Source: Bacteroidota bacterium
Lineage (GTDB): Bacteria > Bacteroidota > Bacteroidia > Bacteroidales > CAIXZF01
Reading direction: 5' to 3'
Length of the DNA: 64,000 nucleotides
Assembly (NCBI GenBank): GCA_022709385.1
Contig: JAKLIX010000005.1
Coordinates: 1-64,000 of the forward strand
Position 1 is the first letter of the stretch. Each line of letters begins with the position of its first letter. Under the pieces are notes generated by a model. The model was not told the origin of the DNA and did not search any database. It saw nothing but the letters and a program-made list of their open reading frames with translations. Positions 53,001-59,598 of the stretch are shown here, one piece after another. Made by a program: the position numbers and the translations under genes.

Positions 53001-53707
53001 TTCCTGCCGCGAAATTCGGACGGGAAGTTGAGATCAGGCAGCGTGGAATGCTTCATCTGACTGCCGGTCAGGCAGCCGGCATCCCGCTCTGTGCCACCGG
53101 TGAACTGCAGGCAGGTGCCGTTTCCCTCAGCTTGCGCATTCCGCAAGGAATCCGGGTGCTTGATGTCAGCCTCTCTCCCGCGTATCAGAAACACGGTGAG
53201 GTCGGTCCGGTGCTTTACAACATCGTGGAAGGAGACCTGCTGAAAATCGCCTGGTACAGCCTGAACCCGCTTGAACTGCAAGAGGGTGATCCCCTGTTGT
53301 GGATAAAGATTGAGGCCGCTGACGGAGCAATCAACGGCTGGGAAGCACTGGAAGGTTCTTCCATAGCCAACGGCATGGGGCAGACCATTGCTCCCCTGCT
53401 GCTCGAAATGCCATTGATCACCATTAACCAGGAACAGTTCACCCTGGCAGAAAACTATCCGAATCCCTTTGCCGGTGAAACCATGGTCAGCTTCAGCATT
53501 CCTGAGGCAGGCATGGTTCATCTGAGCCTGGTCAATGCGCTTGGACAAACGGTGAAACAGCTTGTCAATGAACAATTGCAGGCCGGCAGTCATCAGATTG
53601 TGCTCGACGGAAGCGACCTTGGAGCAGGATCGTATTACTGCAGGCTGCTGCTGGAAAGCAAAGCCGGCCCGCATCTGCTGACACGCAAAATGATCATTCA
53701 ACGCTAG
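50039..53707 (+). CDS. surface protein with seven DPGFG repeats, dockerin/cohesin-like modules and T9SS signal
   Basis: 1222 residues; ATG 50042 is an equal alternative. Signal peptide ~1-35 ending IRAQ. Residues 36-~573 (50144-51758) are seven tandem units of ~77 residues. Shared pattern: A-EYF-D-DPGFG-G-IP near the start, DI-L--G-H-LFVRVKD-G-WS in the middle, FLK--VV at the end. Units 2 and 3 are nearly alike in DNA too. I do not recognise the repeat as a named family. After it: Ig-like units (~580-830), a CarboxypepD-like unit, dockerin-like ~918-947 (QAADVNQTGSVNAIDALLI), cohesin-like ~1004-1100 and a sorting domain from ~1133 (NYPNPFAGETMVSFSIPE). Likely a surface adhesin. Confidence 0.87.
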   Translation: MMKTLAFQTPKIYRGSALLTGLILLWLCGPGIRAQNIVQVEYFFNTDPGFGAGIQVPVSNPAPLLDNFNFGISTTGLTEGFYRLFIRARDDSGSWSRTYDRAFLINSLPFPSADVTEAEYFLDQDPGPGQGQPIPFTPGQNIQNLTYNIDITSLEDGIHRIFVRVKDAAGSWSLTHHRTFLKQIVVLNNPEVVAAEYFFDQDPGFGQGNAIPLTPGQNLQNLLFTADITGLEQGIHRIFVRVKDTCGNWSLTHHQSFLRQLVVPGNPEVAAAEYFFDQDPGFGNGTAIPVAVSGNVTLDFTVDISTLAAGFHQLFVRVKDNLGCWSITHFKSFLKEVIVLDNPLITNLEYFIDTDPGFGNGQPIPFTPSVNLTSVGHIINIAALNNGFHTLSVRAMDENGRWSITQFKNFLKQVVVLTEKKINRAEYFINNDPGFGQGIAIPVETDSTEVDLSFTADLTSLNPGFHRLFVRTQNEAGRWSHSKIRAFYKKEIQPDTLPLIVAVEYFIDTDPGAGNGHAVNVNPSTNTGFLAFQLDLDNVAFGQHFLFVRAKDENGRWSLITRDTIFYYLDSLPTAMLTGPEGFCINSSGEFEVTLTGTPPWTITWFNGEDTLTQGGIMNSPFVYQVSPSWSGTHTAKVLQVQDVYYTGLYTGIPIEYQVYPLPAAAGPVNGPEHLCQGAGHQWYWINPVQHATAYQWTYPAGAVAVSGQNNSSILLDFTNVTGPGLVSVTPVNACGPGQSSQLTVTVHELPVVDAGPDQNIPFEDSALMAPVVTGGSEPYSWYWYPYWLVNNPYIPAATAYPQGNTTFTLYVTDANGCQASDQVTIYVGLPPGTQVNGVLTYDNSLSTPLNEATVFVRQGTELIATGTTGSAGDFSIPGLPAGFYTLSASSAKPWGGVNATDALLVLQHFTVNIELSGLRLQAADVNQTGSVNAIDALLIARRYTELITSFPSGDWLSDIRNVYVPGTGMQTENLEALAYGDVNGSYVPAAKFGREVEIRQRGMLHLTAGQAAGIPLCATGELQAGAVSLSLRIPQGIRVLDVSLSPAYQKHGEVGPVLYNIVEGDLLKIAWYSLNPLELQEGDPLLWIKIEAADGAINGWEALEGSSIANGMGQTIAPLLLEMPLITINQEQFTLAENYPNPFAGETMVSFSIPEAGMVHLSLVNALGQTVKQLVNEQLQAGSHQIVLDGSDLGAGSYYCRLLLESKAGPHLLTRKMIIQR

Positions 53708-53727
53708 TTTACTGCTTGTTTTTCAAG

Positions 53728-53760
53728 AAAGGTGCCCCGGAAACAGGGCACCTTTTTTTT
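53728..53760 (+). terminator. terminator of the surface-protein locus
   Basis: 10-bp stem AAAGGTGCCC (53728-53737) and GGGCACCTTT (53746-53755), 8-base loop, then T-run. Confidence 0.9.
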
Positions 53761-53855
53761 CATTCCTCAGTACCTTGTCCCTGGTTCCAGATCCCGAAGC
53801 ACAAGCAGGCTATGCAGATAGTTCCATCCTGTTGTTCCTACCCAGCCATATTACG

Positions 53856-53863
53856 TAACTTTG
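53856..53863 (+). promoter_or_regulatory. -7 box TAACTTTG with upstream TTG
   Basis: Exact TAnnTTTG, with TTG at 53832-53834 (21 bases upstream). It lies 19 bases before the kinase ATG at 53883 and probably drives the kinase-regulator pair. Confidence 0.6.
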
Positions 53864-53882
53864 TTTCGGAAAAACATATCCG

Positions 53883-54962
53883 ATGCGCTTGCTGCGAACA
53901 AGAAAACTGCCGTTAGCGGCACAGTATATCCTGAGTATCACCGCGGTGCTGGCAGTTTCCTCGGTCTGTTTCTCAGCCTCAGGGATCATCGGTTACAGGG
54001 TGGTGGCACTGGTGCTGATGATGACTGTTTCGGTCATCGCCATGCTGTTCGATATCTTTCCTGTCCTGCTGTCTGCCGTGCTGAGTGCAGTCATCTGGAA
54101 CTTCTTCTTTATTCCGCCATTATATACGTTCCATATCAACAATGCGGAAGATATCCTCATGTTCCTGCTGTATTTCCTCATTGCTTTCGTCAACGCCGCA
54201 CTGACCGTGAAGATCAGGGAAGCAGAAAAGAGGAACCGCGACCGGGAAGAGAAGGAAAACATCATCAAACTTTACAACACCCTGCTGAATTCACTTTCGC
54301 ATGAATTAAGAACTCCGATTTCGACCATCCTGGGTGCAGTGGATACCCTGAAAGAAAGCAGGGACAACCTCAGTGGTGAAAACAAGGCGGTGTTGTTATC
54401 CGAAATTGACACTGCCGCCCTGCGCCTGAACCGCCAGGTCGGAAACCTGCTGAATATGAGCAGGCTTGAAAGCGGTATGCTTAAGCCCAAGCCTGACTGG
54501 TGTGATGTAAATGAGCTCATTCACAATGTCATACAGAAGATCAACCCCGGAAATACCCACCATATCATCTTCCTTCCCGATGGAAAACTTCCGCTGTTCA
54601 GGCTTGACGGCGGATTGCTGGAGCAGGTACTTCACAACCTGATCCACAACGCCATCCTGCATACACAATCCGGCACCAGGGTAAGCATAAAAGCCTTGCA
54701 TGCAGCGAATGCCTGCCTGATTTCAGTATCTGACGACGGGCCGGGATTTCCGGAAAATGAGATCCCCAGGGTTTTTGAAAAGTTCTACAGGCTGCCGGGT
54801 GCCGTGTCGGGTGGCAGCGGTCTGGGACTGTCCATCGTCAAAGGATTTACTGAAGCCCAGGGCGGGCGTGTAAACCTTGTCAACAATGAACCCGGAGGTG
54901 CGTTATTCTCTGTCGAGATCCCGGCTGATTCTTCTTATATCACCAATCTGAAAAATGAATAA
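53883..54962 (+). CDS. KdpD-like sensor histidine kinase (DUF4118 membrane domain)
   Basis: 359 residues. Residues ~10-105 hold four hydrophobic helices of the DUF4118 type (ILSITAVLAVSSVCF, YRVVALVLMMTVSVIAMLF, ILMFLLYFLIAFVNAAL). After a charged coil comes the H-box SLSHELRTPIS (His about 140) and an HATPase domain (N-box LEQVLHNLIHNAILH, G1 SDDGPGFPE, G2 SGGSGLGLSIVKGF). This equals the C-terminal half of E. coli KdpD, lacking its large cytoplasmic KdpD and USP domains. Its stop overlaps the regulator start by 8 bases. With KdpE and Kup downstream it probably responds to potassium or turgor. Confidence 0.88.
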   Translation: MRLLRTRKLPLAAQYILSITAVLAVSSVCFSASGIIGYRVVALVLMMTVSVIAMLFDIFPVLLSAVLSAVIWNFFFIPPLYTFHINNAEDILMFLLYFLIAFVNAALTVKIREAEKRNRDREEKENIIKLYNTLLNSLSHELRTPISTILGAVDTLKESRDNLSGENKAVLLSEIDTAALRLNRQVGNLLNMSRLESGMLKPKPDWCDVNELIHNVIQKINPGNTHHIIFLPDGKLPLFRLDGGLLEQVLHNLIHNAILHTQSGTRVSIKALHAANACLISVSDDGPGFPENEIPRVFEKFYRLPGAVSGGSGLGLSIVKGFTEAQGGRVNLVNNEPGGALFSVEIPADSSYITNLKNE

Positions 54963-55632
54963 AACTGAGATTCTGGTTATTGACGATGAACCCCAGATCA
55001 GGAAGTTTCTGGAGATTGCCCTTGAAAGCCATGATTACAGGGTGTGGCAGGCCCAAAACGGCAAGGAAGGTATGATCCTGGCTGCCCATCACCCTCCTGA
55101 ACTGATCCTGCTCGACATCGGCCTGCCTGATAAAAGCGGACACGACATACTGAAAGAACTTCGCACATGGTATAACAAAGCCATCATTATCCTGTCTGTC
55201 CAGAGCAGCGAAGAAGACATTGTAAGAGCCCTGGATAACGGAGCGACTGACTATCTCACAAAACCATTCCGGACAGCGGAGTTAATGGCGCGGATCAGGT
55301 CGGCGATACGCCGGAACCAATCGGATGCCGGAAGCAACATCATTGACTGCGGAGACATTCAATTGGACCTTTTATCCAGAACTGTTAGGAAGAAAGGGGA
55401 AATACTCAAACTCACCTCAACTGAATATAACCTGCTTTCTCTTTTCGCCAGGAATGAAGGCCGGGTTCTTACCCATCAGTATATCCTCAAAGAAATATGG
55501 GGTGTGGGATATCAGACTGAAACCCAATACCTTAGAGTATTTGTGGCCTCCCTTCGCAGAAAGATTGAGGATAATCCCGATCACCCCGCACATATCATCA
55601 CAGAAACAGGTGTGGGTTACCGTTTCAATTAA
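54955..55632 (+). CDS. KdpE-like OmpR-family response regulator
   Basis: 225 residues. Receiver: LVIDDEPQIRKFLEIAL, phospho-acceptor Asp54 in LLDIGLPDKSG, then NGATDYLTKPF. C-terminal OmpR/PhoB winged helix: LTSTEYNLLSLFARNEGRVLTH, YLRVFVASLRRKIE and a final ETGVGYRF. The motifs closely follow KdpE. Translationally coupled to the KdpD-like kinase and ending ~120 bases before the Kup transporter, its most likely target. Confidence 0.9.
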   Translation: MNKTEILVIDDEPQIRKFLEIALESHDYRVWQAQNGKEGMILAAHHPPELILLDIGLPDKSGHDILKELRTWYNKAIIILSVQSSEEDIVRALDNGATDYLTKPFRTAELMARIRSAIRRNQSDAGSNIIDCGDIQLDLLSRTVRKKGEILKLTSTEYNLLSLFARNEGRVLTHQYILKEIWGVGYQTETQYLRVFVASLRRKIEDNPDHPAHIITETGVGYRFN

Positions 55633-55753
55633 CACAAGGTTACGGTCTTTATACCTTCTTTATAACATAGCGGCTTTTTTTACTTCTTCCCGATAAGGAC
55701 ACAATCACCTTTGCAAACGGAAATGCGAAGGGAAATTGAAACCGGCTGATCAC

Positions 55754-57745
55754 ATGAACGGGAAGGTCACTGCTGCCACACTGCTGGTCGCGCTCGGTAT
55801 TATTTACGGTGACATTGGCACGAGCCCTCTTTATGTATTGAAGGCCATTGCAGGCGACAGGCCCGTTACCGAGATGCTCATCTACGGAGGCGTTTCCTGC
55901 ATATTCTGGACACTCACCATTCAAACCACTTTCAAATATATTTTTCTCACCCTGAAGGCCGACAACCATGGGGAAGGAGGAATTTTTTCATTGTATGCGC
56001 TTGTCCGTAAATACAGAAAAAGCCTTGCGTTGCCAACGATCCTGGGAGCCACGACTCTGTTGGCCGACGGTATCATTACCCCTCCGATCTCTGTGGCATC
56101 CGCGGTAGAGGGATTGACAATTCTTCCCGGACTTGAAAACCTTCAAACCGTCCCAATTGTTATTGTGATCCTTTCTGCACTTTTCTTTTTCCAACGTTTC
56201 GGAACGTATAAAGTCGGACGCACCTTCGGTCCTGTAATGCTTTTATGGTTCACCATGCTTTCAGTGCTTGGAGGAATTCAAATTATCCGTCATCCTGATG
56301 TGCTGTTTGCCCTAAATCCACTGTTTGCCATCAATTTATTGAGACATTACCCCGGAGGGTTCTGGTTACTTGGGGCTGTATTCCTTGCAACCACCGGTGC
56401 TGAAGCCCTGTATTCAGATCTTGGTCACTGCGGAAGAAAAAATATCCGGATAAGCTGGATGTTTGTGAAAACATGCCTGATGCTGAACTACACCGGTCAG
56501 GCCGCATGGATCGTGCAAACCGGTGCCGACTCGGCTATGTATGGAACAAATCCCTTTTTCGGCATGATGCCTTCCTGGTTTCTAATACCGGGTATCACCA
56601 TCGCAACACTGGCAACCATCATCGCTTCTCAGGCAATGATCAGCGGAAGTTACACCCTGATCAACGAGGCTATGAATCTGAACTTCTGGCCCAGGATTAA
56701 AGTGAAACAACCCACAAATCTGAAAGGTCAGATTTATATACCCAGTGTCAATAATCTCCTCTGGTTCGGTTGTATCTTAATGATCCTCTACTTCAGGAAT
56801 TCATCCCATATGGAGGCAGCATACGGTTTCTCCATCACCATCACCATGCTGATGACAACATTGCTCCTGGCCCATTATCTTTATTATTCCCTGAAATGGC
56901 CGGCTTACCTGGTGGGCTTGATACTCCTGCTGTTTAGCATTACGGAATCATCCTTTTTTATTGCAAATGTTGCGAAAATCAAGGAAAGATGGATGTTCCT
57001 AATTTTTGAACTTCTCATCTTTATTACCATGTATGTATGGTATTATGCCAGAAAGATCAATAACCGGTTCACCCATTTTACTGATCTCGGAAAATATGCG
57101 AGCAGCCTGACTGAACTGCATGAAGATGTCAGCATCCCAAAATTCTCCACCCACCTGATCTACCTGACCAAAGCCAACCGCCGGCACGAAATTGAAGAAA
57201 AAATCATGAGATCGATCTTTTCTCGGAATCCCAAACGTGCCGATATATACTGGTTCCTGCACATCAACCGGACGGTCGAACCATACACACTCTCATATGA
57301 TGTATCTGAACTGGTGCAAGACACTGTTATTAAAGTGAATATCAACATCGGCTTCAGGATTCAGCCCCGTGCGGAACTTTACTTCAAGAAAATTGTCAGA
57401 GAACTGATCAGCAACAGGGAACTCAACCTTCACAACAGACCCGACGGCTCGACCAGATACAACAGGGAGCCGGATTTTAAATTTGTCGTTATTGAAAAGT
57501 TTCTCTCGGTGGAAAATGAGTTTTCTCTGCGCGACGGCATCCTCCTGAACACTTATTTCCTGATGAAAAAATGGGGTCTTAGTGATCAGAAGGCTTTCGG
57601 GCTCGATAAATGTGATGTAGTAACCGAATATGTGCCTCTTGTTTACCAGCCTGTCAATAATATTGAGCTTAAAAAGGAAAACCATCATTCCCAGGTTTCG
57701 GCCACCCGCCCATACCCGTCAAGAATCATAGAACCAACCCCTTAG
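55754..57745 (+). CDS. kup: KUP-family potassium uptake transporter
   Basis: 663 residues from ATG 55754; a TTG 18 bases upstream is in frame but the family starts here. N-terminal motif LGIIYGDIGTSPLYVL is the KUP signature, followed by about twelve hydrophobic helices to ~430 (including TLKADNHGEGGIFSLYAL and ITPPISVASAVEGL). A cytoplasmic C-terminal part of ~220 residues follows. It imports K+ with H+ across the inner membrane. A near-match box CACCTTTG lies at 55706-55713. It follows a KdpD/KdpE-like pair where KdpFABC genes might be expected. Confidence 0.93.
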   Translation: MNGKVTAATLLVALGIIYGDIGTSPLYVLKAIAGDRPVTEMLIYGGVSCIFWTLTIQTTFKYIFLTLKADNHGEGGIFSLYALVRKYRKSLALPTILGATTLLADGIITPPISVASAVEGLTILPGLENLQTVPIVIVILSALFFFQRFGTYKVGRTFGPVMLLWFTMLSVLGGIQIIRHPDVLFALNPLFAINLLRHYPGGFWLLGAVFLATTGAEALYSDLGHCGRKNIRISWMFVKTCLMLNYTGQAAWIVQTGADSAMYGTNPFFGMMPSWFLIPGITIATLATIIASQAMISGSYTLINEAMNLNFWPRIKVKQPTNLKGQIYIPSVNNLLWFGCILMILYFRNSSHMEAAYGFSITITMLMTTLLLAHYLYYSLKWPAYLVGLILLLFSITESSFFIANVAKIKERWMFLIFELLIFITMYVWYYARKINNRFTHFTDLGKYASSLTELHEDVSIPKFSTHLIYLTKANRRHEIEEKIMRSIFSRNPKRADIYWFLHINRTVEPYTLSYDVSELVQDTVIKVNINIGFRIQPRAELYFKKIVRELISNRELNLHNRPDGSTRYNREPDFKFVVIEKFLSVENEFSLRDGILLNTYFLMKKWGLSDQKAFGLDKCDVVTEYVPLVYQPVNNIELKKENHHSQVSATRPYPSRIIEPTP

Positions 57746-57756
57746 TATATATTAGG

Positions 57757-58050
57757 ATGGATCGTTCAAGGGAATTGCTCAATAAATATATTTCCCTCGT
57801 CGACAAGAGGATAGAGGTAGTCCTTTTAAAAGGTGAAGTGATCCGGGGTATGATCACAGCCTTTATCAGTTCAGAAACCGGGGGTGGCGGAACAGGTATC
57901 CTGAAGTGGCGGATTGCTGAAGTGGAGGAAGCTTCCCTGCTGGGAACCGATCCATTTGGCTTTGACATTGGCCGGACGATAGATCATAAGGCGATTGCAG
58001 AGGTGAGATTCATGGAAGACCAGACCATAATGAAATTCAATGACCGTTGA
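57757..58050 (+). CDS. small Sm/SH3-barrel-like conserved hypothetical protein
   Basis: 97 residues. KRIEVVLLKGEVIRGMITAFIS, then a glycine-rich turn (ETGGGGTG), ILKWRIAEVEEASLL, and IDHKAIAEVRFMEDQTIMKF. The strand-turn-strand pattern with KGEVIRG resembles the start of an Sm/Hfq-like barrel, and the closing I-AEVRF strands fit too. That reading is inference; no family is recognised. It begins 12 bases after the Kup stop, so it may share that transcript. No signal peptide. Confidence 0.7.
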   Translation: MDRSRELLNKYISLVDKRIEVVLLKGEVIRGMITAFISSETGGGGTGILKWRIAEVEEASLLGTDPFGFDIGRTIDHKAIAEVRFMEDQTIMKFNDR

Positions 58051-58128
58051 AGTTCCCCTCCAGGCTGTTCTTAACCGGAATGAAACAGGGTAGGTCCGAA
58101 TGGCGGGCAGAGAAACTCCCCTGCACGC

Positions 58129-59556
58129 TCAGCCGAAAAATTCCTCCTTGAACCCCAGCAGGTAAAGTTTTTCGCAGGACCGTGTGACAGCGGTATAAAG
58201 CCACCGCAGGTATTCGGTATCGGGCGGTTCATCGGGCAGCCAGCCCTGATCCACCAGTACCTGCTTCCACTGTCCGCCCTGGGTTTTATGGCAGGTCAGC
58301 GCATAGGCGAATTTCACCTGCAGTGCATTGTAATAGCGGTTGTTTCTGACTTTCTCAAGCCGTTTGCGTTTGGAGGCAATTTCCGTATAATCGTTCATGA
58401 TGGCATTGAACAGGCGGTCATGATCCGCACGGGGGAGGGATGCGCTCTCGGAAGTCAGGGTTTCCAGCATCAGCAACACATCGAGTTCGTCCTCATCCGG
58501 ATAGTCAATCATCCTGATGGTCGCCCGGGCAAAGCGGAATCCGTAGATCTCCGTCGTTTCCCTGATCCGCAACACTTCGATAATGTCGCCGTTGGCAATA
58601 AAACCGGCTGCCGATTCCTCAGGCAGCCAGAAGTAGTTGTTACGCACCACCATCAGGTAATCCCCGGCCGACAATTCTTCTTCCCTGTATAGGATGCGGC
58701 TGCGGATGCCCCGGTTGAACTGCCCTGCCCTTTTGTTGGAACGTGTGATCACAACCGCATCCTCCGGCTGCTTCCCGGTGAAAAAGGACTGCAGCAATTC
58801 TTCCACCTCAGCGGGTTGGATTCGAAGGATGTCGCCAAAGCCGGCCAGGGTAAAGTAAGGTGCGACGGGATTTGCAGTGGAGATTTTTTCCCTGACCAGG
58901 GTGGCATTGGTAAGGATGCCACTTTCCTGAGCCTGCCTCATCACCTCGGTAAGTTCAAGCTGCCTGACGGATAATTTAAATTGTGAGGCCAGGTAGTCCG
59001 GTTCCAGTGCAGGTGAACGGACAGAGCCCACCGGCGGCAGCTGGGCCGTATCACCAAGCAGCATCAGGCTGTTGGTATCATCGGTAAAAACGAAGCTGAT
59101 CAGGTCTTCCAGTAAACTTCTTCCGGAAAAGAACAGGCTGTCGCCGCTATCCCCCTGATCAGGCACCATCGAGGCCTCATCCACGATAAATACCGTGTTG
59201 GTATGAGGATTGGACATCAGACTGAGGCTGAAGCGTCCGTCGGAAGCAGTTTTCAGACGGTAAATCTTTTTATGGATCGTGCTGGCTTTTTTGCCCGAAT
59301 AGGCAGTGAGCACTTTTGCCGCCCTGCCTGTGGGTGCAAGCAGTACCGCCTGTTTACCCATTCCCGGAAGTACTTTGACCAGGGCAGCCACGACGGTGGT
59401 CTTCCCGGTTCCGGCATAGCCCCTCAGCACAAAAGCCCGCCTTGCCTTTCTTTCGCTGAGAAAGTCCGACAACAAAGCCAGCAATTCCCGCTGCCCCGAT
59501 GTGGGTTCATAAGGGAACTGCCTGAGCAATGCCTGATATACCCTGTCTTTCAGCAA
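58129..59556 (-). CDS. RecD-like ATP-dependent DNA helicase (superfamily 1)
   Basis: 475 residues. Walker A GYAGTGKTT (about 45-53), motif Ia LLAPTGRAAKVL, Walker B VFIVDEASM, motif III LLGDTAQLPPVG, motif IV VITRSNKRA, UvrD_C_2 segment ALTCHKTQGGQW and motif VI YLRWLYTAVTRS. This matches the short RecD-type helicases encoded alone in Bacteroidota, without RecB and RecC. Probably a 5'-3' helicase in repair or recombination. It follows the outer-membrane gene on the same strand by 42 bases. Confidence 0.88.
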   Translation of the reverse strand: MLKDRVYQALLRQFPYEPTSGQRELLALLSDFLSERKARRAFVLRGYAGTGKTTVVAALVKVLPGMGKQAVLLAPTGRAAKVLTAYSGKKASTIHKKIYRLKTASDGRFSLSLMSNPHTNTVFIVDEASMVPDQGDSGDSLFFSGRSLLEDLISFVFTDDTNSLMLLGDTAQLPPVGSVRSPALEPDYLASQFKLSVRQLELTEVMRQAQESGILTNATLVREKISTANPVAPYFTLAGFGDILRIQPAEVEELLQSFFTGKQPEDAVVITRSNKRAGQFNRGIRSRILYREEELSAGDYLMVVRNNYFWLPEESAAGFIANGDIIEVLRIRETTEIYGFRFARATIRMIDYPDEDELDVLLMLETLTSESASLPRADHDRLFNAIMNDYTEIASKRKRLEKVRNNRYYNALQVKFAYALTCHKTQGGQWKQVLVDQGWLPDEPPDTEYLRWLYTAVTRSCEKLYLLGFKEEFFG

Positions 59557-59598
59557 AATGAAACCAAAAATAATCCTACCATCTGGTCGATCATCGCA

